From the NCBI GenBank assembly GCA_964293815.1, contig CAXYYC010000009.1, forward strand, positions 1-64,000: a stretch of DNA of 64,000 nucleotides, read 5' to 3'. This document shows positions 36,678-46,290 of the stretch, piece by piece. Each line of letters starts with the position of its first letter. Position 1 is the stretch's first letter. This DNA comes from CTSOIL-112 sp964293815 (GTDB lineage Bacteria > Pseudomonadota > Gammaproteobacteria > Burkholderiales > Burkholderiaceae). The notes beneath the pieces were generated by a model. It searched no databases and had not been told where the DNA came from. It saw only the letters and a list, made by a program, of their open reading frames with translations. The translations under genes and the position numbers were made by a program.

Positions 36678-39308
36678 TTAAATCGTACACACCGTAACAA
36701 TCCGATGCTCCAGTTCCGCCGCGAAACTCGGCGCAACCAGTTGCGGACTGTACACCACAAAAACGTCTTCCAAACGCTCGCCCAGCGTCACAATACGCGC
36801 ACTGCGCAATTTGATATTCATCTCATGAAAAATATACGAAATGCTGTACAGCACACCCGGTCGGTCAGTCGCCGTGAGTTTGAGTACATACTCATCATTG
36901 CCCACAGGCATGAGCGACATGCTCGGTTTGATTGGAAAATTACGCGAGCGCGAGGTCAGACGACCCAAATTCGGCGCACGCAATTCGTTGGTTTTTTGCA
37001 GGCTCTCGCTCATCTGCGCATTAAATTCGGCCAAAAATGCCTCATCCACCGTGACGCTCTCCGGCAAAGTCACCTGAAAGGTATCCAACGCCATGCCCTG
37101 CGCACTGGTGTAAATGGTCGCGTCAAAAATCGAGTAGCCGCGCTGCTGAATCACGGCACAAATACGCGCGAATAAATCCGGCTTGTCCGCGCTATAGACC
37201 ATCAATTGTACGCTGTTGCCATCGTCGTTCAGCACATAATGCTGTGACGCCACCAACACCGCCTGATTAAATTGCAATGACTGCGACTCCGCTGCCAAAA
37301 TCTGTGCCGTATGCCACGCGATGGTCGCCGCATCGTGGCGAATGAAATATTCGGAATTGAAATGCCGCCACAGCATGTCTATCTGCACGAGAAACTCTTT
37401 GCTCGCGCGTGGAGAATTCAGCAGCAAAGCACGGCTTTCCTCTTGACGTTGCTTGATGATGGTCGCGCGCGGATGTTGACTTTTTCCCTCCAGAACATGC
37501 ATGGTCGCACGATACAAATCGGCCAGCAATTTATCCTTCCACGCATTCCAGACCTTTGGACTGGTACCGCGAATATCCGCCACCGTTAGCAGATACAAAG
37601 CACGCAGGCGTTCTGGCGTTTTTACCTTTTTAGCAAAACGCAGGATAACATCGGGATCGGACAAATCCTCTTTTTGCGCAAACTGCGACATCGTCAAATG
37701 CTCGGCGACCAAAAAACTAACCAACGATGTTTGCGATTTATTCAAACCATGCTGTTTGGCAAAACGAATGACCTCGACCTCACCCAACTCCGAATGATCG
37801 CCGCCGCGCCCTTTGGCAATATCGTGGTACAGACCCGCGATATACATCAACCACGGTTTACCAAACTCCGCCATAACCTGATTGGCCAGCTCGTGTTGAT
37901 GCAAATGCTCCTGCAAGGTAAACCGACGTAGATTGCGCATCACCGTTAGGATGTGCTGATCCACCGTATAAATATGAAACAAGTCGTGCTGCATTTGCCC
38001 AATAATGCGGCGAAACACCGGTAAATAGCGCCCCAAAATCCCCATCTGATGCATCAAACGCAAGGTATGCGTGATGCCGCTGGGCAGTTTCAAAATACGC
38101 AAAAACCTCTGTCGATTTTTCAAATCACGACGAAACGCCGGCGTGATCAGCTCACGCGATTTGAGCACCGCATCCCACAGCCGCGAGGTGCAGCCGGTCA
38201 AGCCAGAACGCGAGCCGAACACATAAAACACATCGAGCAGTAAATGCGGCTTGCGCACAAACACATCATCGCGTGTGATGTCCAACTCGTGATTCACCTC
38301 GACAAACTCGGGAAAACCTTTGATTTTATGCACCCTGCGTGGCGTGTCCTGCGGCGCCATGTATTCGTCAAATTTTTGCAAAAACAAACTCATGCGCACC
38401 GAATTGACCCGCGCTGCGATGTAATATTTTTGCATCAACAGCTCGCTCGCCAACTTGCCATCGTCATCGCTCAGGCCAAACGCCTGCGCCAGCGATGTTT
38501 GCAAATCGAACAACAAACGATTTTCCGGACGCCGTGTGAGGATGTGCAAATGCGCGCGGATCGCCAACAGCAATGTTTCACATTTCACAATCAAGCGCGC
38601 TTGCTTTTGATTGAGCCAGCCGATTTCGTGCAAATCCTCCCACGATTGCGCCAAATGCGCTGCTTTGGACAACCACAGCATCAAATGCAAATCCCGCAAA
38701 CCGCCGGGCGACTCTTTACAGTTCGGCTCCAGACTAAACGGCGTTTCCTCAAAACGTGAATAACGCGCACGCATTTCCGCGACCTTATTGCGCCAAAATG
38801 CCTGCATATCAAAGTTCGCAAAAAACCGGTGTGAAAACACCTCAAACAGCGTCTGACCGCCCGCCAAAAAGCGCGCTTCCAAAACCGCCGTTTCTGAGGC
38901 CAAATCCTCATGACAAAACGCCAAGCACTCGCTGACCGTGCGCACACTGTGGCTCGGCGCCAAGCCCATATCCCAGAGCGAGCCAAGCCAGCCCTCCACC
39001 GCCGTATTGATTTTTAAACGCTGCACCTCAGAGAGCTGTGCATCATCCAATAACACCAGCAAATCCACATCCGAATTGGGCAACAAATCCCCACGCCCAT
39101 AACCGCCGACTGCAGCCAAACAGACATAAGGCCGTACATCTGCCGGTACATGTTCATCAATATGCGCATACCATGCCTCTTGCACCGTCTGATCGGTCAA
39201 TGCAGTCAAGCCGCGAATCAGTCGACGAATCGCACGTGTCGGGACACTGGCACAATACTGATTGATTAATTGCTGACGAGCCAGCGAATAAGCGGAAGTG
39301 GTTTTCAA
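36678..39308 (-). CDS. glnD: [Protein-PII] uridylyltransferase/uridylyl-removing enzyme
   Basis: Sensor of glutamine that adds or removes UMP on PII proteins. The 876-residue product has the nucleotidyltransferase motif GGYGRGDLLPNSDVDLLVLL near residue 70, the HD hydrolase motif YHDIAKGRGGDHSELG, and two C-terminal ACT domains (LMVYSADKPDLFARICAVI and LTATDRPGVLYSISYI). The start is a TTG at 39308 with GGAG 7 bases upstream; no ATG lies nearby in a homologous position. lspA is upstream by 39 bp. Confidence 0.96.
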   Translation of the reverse strand: MKTTSAYSLARQQLINQYCASVPTRAIRRLIRGLTALTDQTVQEAWYAHIDEHVPADVRPYVCLAAVGGYGRGDLLPNSDVDLLVLLDDAQLSEVQRLKINTAVEGWLGSLWDMGLAPSHSVRTVSECLAFCHEDLASETAVLEARFLAGGQTLFEVFSHRFFANFDMQAFWRNKVAEMRARYSRFEETPFSLEPNCKESPGGLRDLHLMLWLSKAAHLAQSWEDLHEIGWLNQKQARLIVKCETLLLAIRAHLHILTRRPENRLLFDLQTSLAQAFGLSDDDGKLASELLMQKYYIAARVNSVRMSLFLQKFDEYMAPQDTPRRVHKIKGFPEFVEVNHELDITRDDVFVRKPHLLLDVFYVFGSRSGLTGCTSRLWDAVLKSRELITPAFRRDLKNRQRFLRILKLPSGITHTLRLMHQMGILGRYLPVFRRIIGQMQHDLFHIYTVDQHILTVMRNLRRFTLQEHLHQHELANQVMAEFGKPWLMYIAGLYHDIAKGRGGDHSELGEVEVIRFAKQHGLNKSQTSLVSFLVAEHLTMSQFAQKEDLSDPDVILRFAKKVKTPERLRALYLLTVADIRGTSPKVWNAWKDKLLADLYRATMHVLEGKSQHPRATIIKQRQEESRALLLNSPRASKEFLVQIDMLWRHFNSEYFIRHDAATIAWHTAQILAAESQSLQFNQAVLVASQHYVLNDDGNSVQLMVYSADKPDLFARICAVIQQRGYSIFDATIYTSAQGMALDTFQVTLPESVTVDEAFLAEFNAQMSESLQKTNELRAPNLGRLTSRSRNFPIKPSMSLMPVGNDEYVLKLTATDRPGVLYSISYIFHEMNIKLRSARIVTLGERLEDVFVVYSPQLVAPSFAAELEHRIVTVCTI

Positions 39309-39347
39309 AACGTGCTCCTATCAAAAATTATGAGCAACCATGAAAAA

Positions 39348-39827
39348 TTATGCGGTTTTTTTTCGACCGAACTCAGCCAACAACACCAAAGCCACGCCAA
39401 TAAAAATCGCCGAATCGGCCAAATTAAACGCGGGCCAATGCACATCCTGCCAGTGAAAATCCAGAAAATCCACCACCATACCAATGCGCACTCGATCAAT
39501 CATATTGCCCAAGGCGCCGCCTGCAATCATCGCAAAGCCCATGTTTTGCAAGGTTTTCTCACGGCTTTGATAAATTTGAATGATAAAAAACACCGCCGCC
39601 GCCAAAGCCAAAACAGTGAAAAACCAACGTTGCCAACCGTCATGATCGGCCAAAAAACTGAATGCCGCACCCGGATTGTAGGTCAGACCCAAATTAAAAA
39701 ATGACGTCACCGGCTCAAACTGATGCAGCGCATATTTCGCCTCGACCGCGAATTTACTGATTTGATCCAGCGCAATCACCAAAGCAATCACCGCGTAATA
39801 ACGCGCCATACCCGCTTTTTGTATCAT
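39348..39827 (-). CDS. lspA: Lipoprotein signal peptidase LspA
   Basis: Inner-membrane aspartyl protease that removes signal peptides from prolipoproteins. The 159-residue protein has four membrane segments. It has the LDQISK motif near residue 20, YNPGAAFSFL, and the two catalytic aspartates in MVVDFLD (Asp120) and NLADSA (Asp138). A GGGAG site precedes the ATG. ileS is upstream, the classic pair, but 256 bp containing an inverted repeat element separate them. Confidence 0.96.
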   Translation of the reverse strand: MIQKAGMARYYAVIALVIALDQISKFAVEAKYALHQFEPVTSFFNLGLTYNPGAAFSFLADHDGWQRWFFTVLALAAAVFFIIQIYQSREKTLQNMGFAMIAGGALGNMIDRVRIGMVVDFLDFHWQDVHWPAFNLADSAIFIGVALVLLAEFGRKKTA

Positions 39828-39924
39828 CGTATTCTCCCAAAAACCATAGGGGCAAACGTTGCGCCCTATCGATTATCGTTTCACTATTTAATCGTTCAAA
39901 ATAGCAAAGAAACTAAAAAATACA

Positions 39925-40012
39925 CCGTCATTCCCGCGCAAGCGGGAATCCAGAAGTTCTAATAAACGGTTTTAGAATCACAATTGGATTCCCGCTTGCG
40001 CGGGAATGACGG
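39925..40012. repeat. REPIN-like nested inverted repeat between ileS and lspA
   Basis: Two perfect 28-bp arms (39925-39952 and 39985-40012) face each other across a 32-bp centre. Each arm is itself a hairpin, ATTCCCGC-GCAA-GCGGGAAT, flanked by CCGTC and CCA. The GTCATTCCCGCG...GCGGGAATCCAG type of repeat is known in many proteobacteria and resembles REP and neisserial dRS3 elements. No transposase is nearby and I see no second copy in the window. Confidence 0.85.
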
Positions 40013-40083
40013 CGTTTCGTTTAATGTGTTCACCTGACACCATCGTCAATAGAGATGAAACACTGATTCGCGATCAAGGTGTT

Positions 40084-42888
40084 TCAAGCAAACTGCCGCT
40101 GCTCGCCCGCACCAAACAGATTGCTCACGCAACGCGCGCACAGCGTCGGATGATCGGCGTTTTGCCCAACGTCCACAGTGACATGCCAACAACGTTCGCA
40201 TTTTTGCCCCTGAGCCAATTCAACGGTCACATTCGCCTCACCAGTCCCAACCTGCGCACCCGAGGTAATTAACACGAATTTCAAATCATTGCCTAAACGC
40301 GCCAATAAAGCCGCATCCGCCTCAGGCGCGCTGATGCGCACATTCGCCTGCAAAGCCGAACCAATTTGCTCCGCGCCACGCGCATCTTCCAGCGCTTTGT
40401 TCACGTCGTCACGCAGTTGACGAATACGCGCCCAATCGCGCAACAATTGTTCTGCATTCGCAGGGGTCGGAATGTTATGATACAACTCGGTGAAAATCGT
40501 CTCGTCCGCCGCGCAACCGGTCAAAATCGGCCACGCTTCTTCCGCTGTGAAACTCAAAATCGGCGCCATCACGCGCACCAATGACTGCGTGATATGCCAC
40601 AGCGCCGTTTGCGCACTGCGACGCGCCGGTGAATTGGGCGCGCTGGTGTACAAACGGTCTTTCAAAATATCCAGATAGAAACCGCCCAAATCCTCGGAGC
40701 AGAAAATCTGCATTTTCGCTACCAGCGGGTGAAATTCGTATTTTTCCGCGTGCGTGAGCAATTCCGCCTGCCACTGCGCGGTTTTCGCCAACGCGTAGCG
40801 GTCGATTTCGAGCAACTCATCCACATTCATCAATTGGCTGGCCGCATCAAAATCGGACAAATTCGCCAGCAAGAAACGCAAGGTATTGCGAATGCGGCGA
40901 TAGCCTTCGGACACACGTTTTAAAATTTCATCCGAGATCGACAATTCGCCCGAGTAGTCCGTCGCCGCAACCCACAAGCGGATGATTTCCGCGCCCATTT
41001 TATTGGCCACGGTTTGCGGTGCGACGATATTGCCGACCGATTTACTCATTTTGCGCCCTTGACCATCGACCACGAAACCGTGGGTCAACAGCGCATCATA
41101 CGGCGCACGTCCGTCCAGCATCGAACCAGTCAACAAGGATGAATGGAACCAGCCGCGATGTTGATCCGAACCTTCGAGGTACAAATCAGCCGGCCATTTC
41201 AGCGAGGCCGCGTGTGAGCCGCGCAATACATGAAAATGCGTCGTACCCGAGTCAAACCACACGTCCAGTGTGTCTTTGTTTTTCACATAGTCGCCAGCAT
41301 CGGCGCCTAAAAATTCGTTGATGTCCAAGGTTTGCCACGCTTCAATGCCGTTGGCCTCGACCAATTGCGCGACGCGTTCGAGCAATTCCGGCGTATTCGG
41401 ATGCAGTTGTCCCGTCACTTTATGCAGGAAAAACGGCATCGGCACGCCCCACTGACGTTGACGCGAGAGCGTCCAATCAGGGCGATTGGCAATCATGCTG
41501 TGCAAACGTGCTTTGCCCCAAGCAGGGAAAAACTGCGTCGCCTCAACGCCTTTGAGTGCCGTTTCGCGCAGGCTCTCGCCATTCACGGGTTTATCCATTG
41601 AGGCAAACCATTGTGTCGTTGCGCGGTAAATCAGCGGCGTTTTGTGACGCCAGCAGTGCATATAGCTGTGCGGCGTGTTCACGACTTTAAACAAAGCGCC
41701 GACTTCCTGTAATTTTTCGACAATCAACGGATTGGCTTTCCAGATGTGCATGCCGCCAAAGAACGGCAAGTTATCGGCATACACGCCATTTGCCAAAACC
41801 GGCGTGAGAATATCGTCATTGCTCAAGCCGTGCGACGTGCAGGAGATAAAGTCATCCACGCCATACGCCGGTGCAGAATGCACAATCCCCGTACCCGAAT
41901 CGGTGGTGACGTATTCGGCCAAATAAGTGGGTGAGAGACGGCGATAGCCTGCATCCGCCTCATAAAATGGGTGCGCAAACGCGATGTTTTCAAGCTTTGC
42001 CCCCAATGTGGTCGCGACGATGTCACCTTTCAGACCATAACGCTCCAAGCAGCCCGCAACCAGATCTTTTGCCAAAATCAATTGGCCTGTATCCGTATTT
42101 ACCAGCGCGTACTCAACCTCAGGATGCACGTTCAGCGCCTGATTCGATGGAATGGTCCACGGCGTCGTCGTCCAAATGATGATGTACCCTTTTTGCGCGA
42201 CCGGCGTGCCAAACGCCGCGCTCAGCTTGTCATGCTCGGCAAAAGCAAAACCGACGTCAATCGCCGGATCGGTTTTGTCCTGATACTCAACTTCCGCCTC
42301 AGCCAGCGCTGATTCACAGTCAAAACACCAGTTCACCGGTTTTAAGCCGCGATAAACATAACCTTTTTCTAAAATTTTGCCCAGCGCGCGGATTTCGTTC
42401 GCCTCGTTGGAAAAATTCATGGTTTTGTACGGATTGTCCCATTCGCCCAAAACGCCCAAACGCATGAAATCGATTTTTTGCGATTCGATTTGTTCGGCGG
42501 CGTAAGCGCGGGATTTTTCCTGTACTTCGCGCGTGGGCAAGCCGCGCCCGTGGATCGACTCGATTTTATTCTCGATTGGCATACCGTGGCAGTCCCAGCC
42601 CGGCACATACGGCGCGTCAAAGCCTGCCATGGTGCGCGATTTGACGATGATGTCTTTCAGAATCTTATTGACCGCGTGACCGATGTGAATATCACCGTTG
42701 GCATACGGCGGGCCATCGTGCAGAATGAATTTCGGACGATTTTGCTCAGCCGCAACTTGACGGATTTTTTCGTAGCGTTTTTCAGCTTGCCATTGCGCAA
42801 CCCACTGCGGTTCGCGTTTGGCCAGATCACCACGCATCGGGAACGGCGTGTCCAAAAGATTAACAGGGTAAACGTTTTTATTGCTCAT
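40084..42888 (-). CDS. ileS: Isoleucyl-tRNA synthetase
   Basis: Class I synthetase of 934 residues. HIGH motif in PPYANGDIHIGHAVNKIL, editing domain near TTTPWTIPSNQALN, DVWFDSGTTHF and KMSKS in GRKMSKSVGN. The C-terminal zinc finger reads CERCWH and CARC, typical of the bacterial type 1 (mupirocin-sensitive lineage) enzyme. ribF, the usual upstream neighbour of ileS-lspA, is found 0.8 kb away with an inserted secreted-protein gene between. Confidence 0.97.
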   Translation of the reverse strand: MSNKNVYPVNLLDTPFPMRGDLAKREPQWVAQWQAEKRYEKIRQVAAEQNRPKFILHDGPPYANGDIHIGHAVNKILKDIIVKSRTMAGFDAPYVPGWDCHGMPIENKIESIHGRGLPTREVQEKSRAYAAEQIESQKIDFMRLGVLGEWDNPYKTMNFSNEANEIRALGKILEKGYVYRGLKPVNWCFDCESALAEAEVEYQDKTDPAIDVGFAFAEHDKLSAAFGTPVAQKGYIIIWTTTPWTIPSNQALNVHPEVEYALVNTDTGQLILAKDLVAGCLERYGLKGDIVATTLGAKLENIAFAHPFYEADAGYRRLSPTYLAEYVTTDSGTGIVHSAPAYGVDDFISCTSHGLSNDDILTPVLANGVYADNLPFFGGMHIWKANPLIVEKLQEVGALFKVVNTPHSYMHCWRHKTPLIYRATTQWFASMDKPVNGESLRETALKGVEATQFFPAWGKARLHSMIANRPDWTLSRQRQWGVPMPFFLHKVTGQLHPNTPELLERVAQLVEANGIEAWQTLDINEFLGADAGDYVKNKDTLDVWFDSGTTHFHVLRGSHAASLKWPADLYLEGSDQHRGWFHSSLLTGSMLDGRAPYDALLTHGFVVDGQGRKMSKSVGNIVAPQTVANKMGAEIIRLWVAATDYSGELSISDEILKRVSEGYRRIRNTLRFLLANLSDFDAASQLMNVDELLEIDRYALAKTAQWQAELLTHAEKYEFHPLVAKMQIFCSEDLGGFYLDILKDRLYTSAPNSPARRSAQTALWHITQSLVRVMAPILSFTAEEAWPILTGCAADETIFTELYHNIPTPANAEQLLRDWARIRQLRDDVNKALEDARGAEQIGSALQANVRISAPEADAALLARLGNDLKFVLITSGAQVGTGEANVTVELAQGQKCERCWHVTVDVGQNADHPTLCARCVSNLFGAGEQRQFA

Positions 42889-43122
42889 GCGATTTTTCTA
42901 AAAAGAGGATATTCGGTAAACGCGCTATTTTACCCGAAAACGACACAATCTCGGTATCTTTAGGCGAGTTCCGGTGATTTTAACGCCTCAAAGTGAAGGG
43001 CAAATTATTAAGCACTTGACGTCACCCTATCCATCCATTTGGGTAAAATGAGTACGCTTTTAACAATGAACACTCAAAAAGCTGTTTTGCCCAAATTCAC
43101 ACAATCACCAAGGAAAATAATC

Positions 43123-43569
43123 ATGTTACTCAAAAAATTCTCTTTATCGAAAGCCACATCAATGCTGTGTCTCGCCGGAGCGGTGTCATTGACCATGCTC
43201 GCGCCATCCGCCTCTATGGCAAAAGAACCGGCGATTCAACAAAAAACCATTCAGTTCAAAAAAGGCGCGACCAGCCTAAAAATCAACGGCAAAATCAAAG
43301 GCTATCAAACCATTGACTACAAAGTAACCGCAGCGGCCAATCAATCAATGACGGTCACTCTCAACTCAAAAAATCCTTCGCTGTACTTCAATATCATCGC
43401 ACCAAGCGCGTCTGACGAAGCCATTTTCATCGGATCAACTTCGGGCAACACCTACAAAGACTACTTACCTGAAAGCGGCACTTACACCATTCGCGTCTAC
43501 TTGATGCGCAATGCCGCCCGCCGTGGCGAAGTGGCGCCATTCACATTGAACACACGCATTGTCAATTAA
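43123..43569 (+). CDS. Secreted PliG-like protein (putative g-type lysozyme inhibitor family)
   Basis: 148-residue periplasmic protein. A signal peptide (MLLKKFSLSK, hydrophobic core CLAGAVSLTMLAP) probably is cut after SMA at residue 33. The mature part is a beta-sandwich-like domain. It shares with E. coli PliG the pattern FKKGATS..INGKIKGYQ...Y.V.A, and the C-terminal LPESGTYTIRVYLMRNAARR (residues 115-134), where PliG has LPASGKYELRVLQTRNDARK. PliG blocks goose-type lysozyme in the periplasm. I recognise this by memory of the family, so the family is likely but the inhibitory activity is inferred. The AAGGA site supports ATG 43123. It is transcribed against its neighbours, between ileS and ribF. 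Confidence 0.6.
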   Translation: MLLKKFSLSKATSMLCLAGAVSLTMLAPSASMAKEPAIQQKTIQFKKGATSLKINGKIKGYQTIDYKVTAAANQSMTVTLNSKNPSLYFNIIAPSASDEAIFIGSTSGNTYKDYLPESGTYTIRVYLMRNAARRGEVAPFTLNTRIVN

Positions 43570-43583
43570 CCTCAAACTGCGAC

Positions 43584-43619
43584 AAAAAAGGCGTTCCATT
43601 CATCTGAAACGCCTTTTTT
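43584..43619. terminator. Bidirectional intrinsic terminator
   Basis: A perfect 12-bp stem AAAAAAGGCGTT / AACGCCTTTTTT with a 12-nt loop, between the convergent PliG-like gene and ribF. Confidence 0.9.
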
Positions 43620-43645
43620 AGTTGGCTACGCGAGGCTACATCACC

Positions 43646-44584
43646 TCATGCGTGTTCAGCGAAATAGATACAGCATGCGTCAATATCGGCTTCAATCGCA
43701 CTAATCAAGTCATCAAAACTATCGAATTTTTCCTCATCGCGAATTTTATGCAATAGTGACACACACGCCATCTGCCCGTACACCGACTGGTTAAAATCCA
43801 GCAAATGCACCTCGCACCAGCATTGACCATTGCTATCCACGCTCGGACGCGTGCCAATACTCGCCGCACCCTGAATCACCTGATCCGGCACACCCGACAA
43901 GCGCACGGTGACGGCATACACCCCCTGCGTCGCCAACTGCGCTGGCATTTTTAGATTGATGGTCGGAATGCCAATTGTGCGCCCCAGTTGCTTACCGCGA
44001 ATGACATGCCCTGACAAGGTTAACGAGTGACCCAGCAGTTGAACCGCCTTTTTCAGCTCGCCTTTGGCCAAAAATCCGCGAATGGTTGAGCTGGACACGC
44101 GCACATCATCGTGCAACACCGAATGCAGATTTTGCAATTCGTAGCCGTATTGGCTTTGTAGCTCGTGCAACAAGGCAAAATCGCCCTGACGTTGCGCACC
44201 AAAACGAAAATCATCGCCCACCATCAGTAGCTTGGCATTCAACGCATGATGCAAAATGCTCTGCACAAAGGTCTCGGCAGGCATATTTGCCAATGCCGTG
44301 TCAAATGGCAAAATCACCACTTGCTCAACGCCCAAACGCTTCAACGCCATGATTTTATCGCGTAACGGCATAATCTGCGTGGGCAAAGGCGCGTCGCGGT
44401 GTTGCGCAAAATACGCCTTCGGATTGGGCGCAAAGGTCACGACGGTCGGCACCAAGCCACGCTCCTTGGCCAATACAACCAGATTGCGCAATACTGCGGC
44501 ATGTCCAAGGTGCACGCCATCAAAATTGCCAATGGTAACTGCGCTGGCTTGAGGCAAACGCGAAGGTCGGTAAAAAATATTCAT
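43646..44584 (-). CDS. ribF: Bifunctional riboflavin kinase/FAD synthetase RibF
   Basis: Makes FMN and FAD from riboflavin. The 312-residue protein has the adenylyltransferase head VTIGNFDGVHLGHAAVL, VGDDFRFGAQRQGDF, SSTIRGFLAKGELKKA, and the C-terminal kinase domain with GKQLGRTIGIPTINLK and EVHLLDFNQSVYGQ. It is preceded by a phosphoethanolamine transferase gene 8 bp upstream on the same strand. Confidence 0.97.
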   Translation of the reverse strand: MNIFYRPSRLPQASAVTIGNFDGVHLGHAAVLRNLVVLAKERGLVPTVVTFAPNPKAYFAQHRDAPLPTQIMPLRDKIMALKRLGVEQVVILPFDTALANMPAETFVQSILHHALNAKLLMVGDDFRFGAQRQGDFALLHELQSQYGYELQNLHSVLHDDVRVSSSTIRGFLAKGELKKAVQLLGHSLTLSGHVIRGKQLGRTIGIPTINLKMPAQLATQGVYAVTVRLSGVPDQVIQGAASIGTRPSVDSNGQCWCEVHLLDFNQSVYGQMACVSLLHKIRDEEKFDSFDDLISAIEADIDACCIYFAEHA

Positions 44585-44592
44585 ATATCTAA

Positions 44593-46239
44593 TTAATCAC
44601 TCAATGTGGGCATAATGATTTCAGTTGGCTTATATTCGGGGGATAAAATATCGTGTTGCGCATCATACCACGCGGAACGAATTCCCAATAAAGACTGCAC
44701 AACGACATCCATCCAATCACTACGAAAATCTCGCTGAGCGTATTGCGCAGGATACTGTTCTGGCCAAAATTCATTCACCCATAACCACATGGGAATACTG
44801 AATCCACTCAACTCTTGCTGTGTATGGCCACTGAAATTTCGATGATGCCCCACTTCCTGACCATGATCTGAGAAAAAAAGCACACCAACAGGACGATCGG
44901 GACGTAGCTCATAAACCGTTGTCAGCAGTTGAGATAATACTTGCGACTCGCAAAAAATCGCGTTGTCATACTCATTCCGCGCTAACTTAACATGTGGCAA
45001 CCGATTCTCTGTTTTTAACTGAATCGCCACTTCATCATCTGCATCATTAAAAGGAGCGACGCCGACAGGGCAACGCTGCTGATAATAAAAATGCTGTCCC
45101 ATTAAATGAACCACGATAAACTCACGCACATCTTTTCTTTGCTGTAATCGCTCGCGTAATACCGGCAGTAACTCAATATCGGTACTGCTGCTATCGCGCC
45201 AGTTACCATGATTGATAAAACGTGCATAATCGGTGCGTTGAGCCAATGCTTCAAACCAACCTTCTTGTGCTGTTTGATTAGATAACCACGCTGTTTTGAA
45301 CCCAGCTACTTTCGCCAGTTGAGTGATCGCGGGAGTGTTACGCCACAAATCGGGCTGTTCTTTCGTTGCGGGAGTTAAGGCTTTAGTTAAACTGGGCAAA
45401 GTAAATGCATCGCTGGACCAAGCATGATCGAACAACCACGCACGCCCTGACAAATTAGCCAAAGTGTCGGCCAAAGGCACTGTGGTATCGCGTGCATAAC
45501 CATACAAACCCCAATTGTTTCTATTACCACTTTCACCGACAATCAAGATTACAGTACGCGGCGAAGAATCCGCAATCTGTAAACCCCACTGAGCACTTTG
45601 CGCATCGACCTGATTCATTTGCTGATTAACCTCGGCGATACCTTTTTGTGCTTCCCAGTGCATTTGCATCAAAACTGGCCAGCGCGCAATCGGATTTTGA
45701 CGCAACATGGTTGGATTAAAACCAACGACTACAACCAACAATATCATCCCAACCGTCGCGACCTTTGAATAGCGTACAGATTGGAAATCCAAAAAAAACC
45801 ATAAAAAGCCACCACAGGCAATCACAAACGAAGCAAAGGCCGTACTCAACAAGACAGATCGCCAATGTTCACGAACAAACTCCATACTTTCTCGAGAATT
45901 GGTATTAGCCAGAGCCTCGACCAGTAAACTGGCGGTCGGAGTAGAGCCAAAAAAACCACGAACAACCCCTTGAACACCCATATCAATGGCAAACAAAACT
46001 GTCAGTCCTAACAAAAACCACGGAATCCAGCGCGTTTGTCGCCAGGCACTCAATCCGACAATCCCTGCGCCACACATCAGAAGCCACCAGCCAGCCAACT
46101 TTGCCGCGGTGCGCCAACTTAATAAACCGCTGATATTCGCCAACATACAAAAGAGCAGTCCAAACAAAAGACTGCTCAAAAGAGCGACGCGCGATCGTTT
46201 TAACCGTACGTTTTTCGTTGATCTTGATAACTCAAACAT
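44593..46239 (-). CDS. Sulfatase-fold phosphoethanolamine transferase (CptA/OpgE-like)
   Basis: 548-residue inner-membrane enzyme. Four to five membrane segments occupy the first 190 residues. The periplasmic alkaline-phosphatase-fold domain follows, with VGESGNRNNWGLYGYARDTT (nucleophile region), HLMGQHFYY, and the metal-binding SDHGQEVGHH...SGH. Relatives add phosphoethanolamine to lipid A, LPS core or periplasmic glucans. The Ser of GES lies where EptA has its catalytic Thr; the Thr next to it in GEST of CptA/OpgE is Gly here. The acceptor cannot be inferred. It lies between lysS and ribF, 8 bp before ribF. Confidence 0.82.
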   Translation of the reverse strand: MFELSRSTKNVRLKRSRVALLSSLLFGLLFCMLANISGLLSWRTAAKLAGWWLLMCGAGIVGLSAWRQTRWIPWFLLGLTVLFAIDMGVQGVVRGFFGSTPTASLLVEALANTNSRESMEFVREHWRSVLLSTAFASFVIACGGFLWFFLDFQSVRYSKVATVGMILLVVVVGFNPTMLRQNPIARWPVLMQMHWEAQKGIAEVNQQMNQVDAQSAQWGLQIADSSPRTVILIVGESGNRNNWGLYGYARDTTVPLADTLANLSGRAWLFDHAWSSDAFTLPSLTKALTPATKEQPDLWRNTPAITQLAKVAGFKTAWLSNQTAQEGWFEALAQRTDYARFINHGNWRDSSSTDIELLPVLRERLQQRKDVREFIVVHLMGQHFYYQQRCPVGVAPFNDADDEVAIQLKTENRLPHVKLARNEYDNAIFCESQVLSQLLTTVYELRPDRPVGVLFFSDHGQEVGHHRNFSGHTQQELSGFSIPMWLWVNEFWPEQYPAQYAQRDFRSDWMDVVVQSLLGIRSAWYDAQHDILSPEYKPTEIIMPTLSD

Positions 46240-46290
46240 GACCGATTATTTTCATAATTTGTGATTCTTCTGCATAAACGACATCACTCT

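Noticed and set aside
39925..40012. CRISPR array
   Set aside because: The two repeats are inverted, not direct, with one 32-bp centre; this is a REPIN-like palindrome.
42960..43060. Sigma-70 promoter TTGACG...TAAAAT before the PliG-like gene
   Set aside because: The spacing is 22 bp, too long for a normal promoter.
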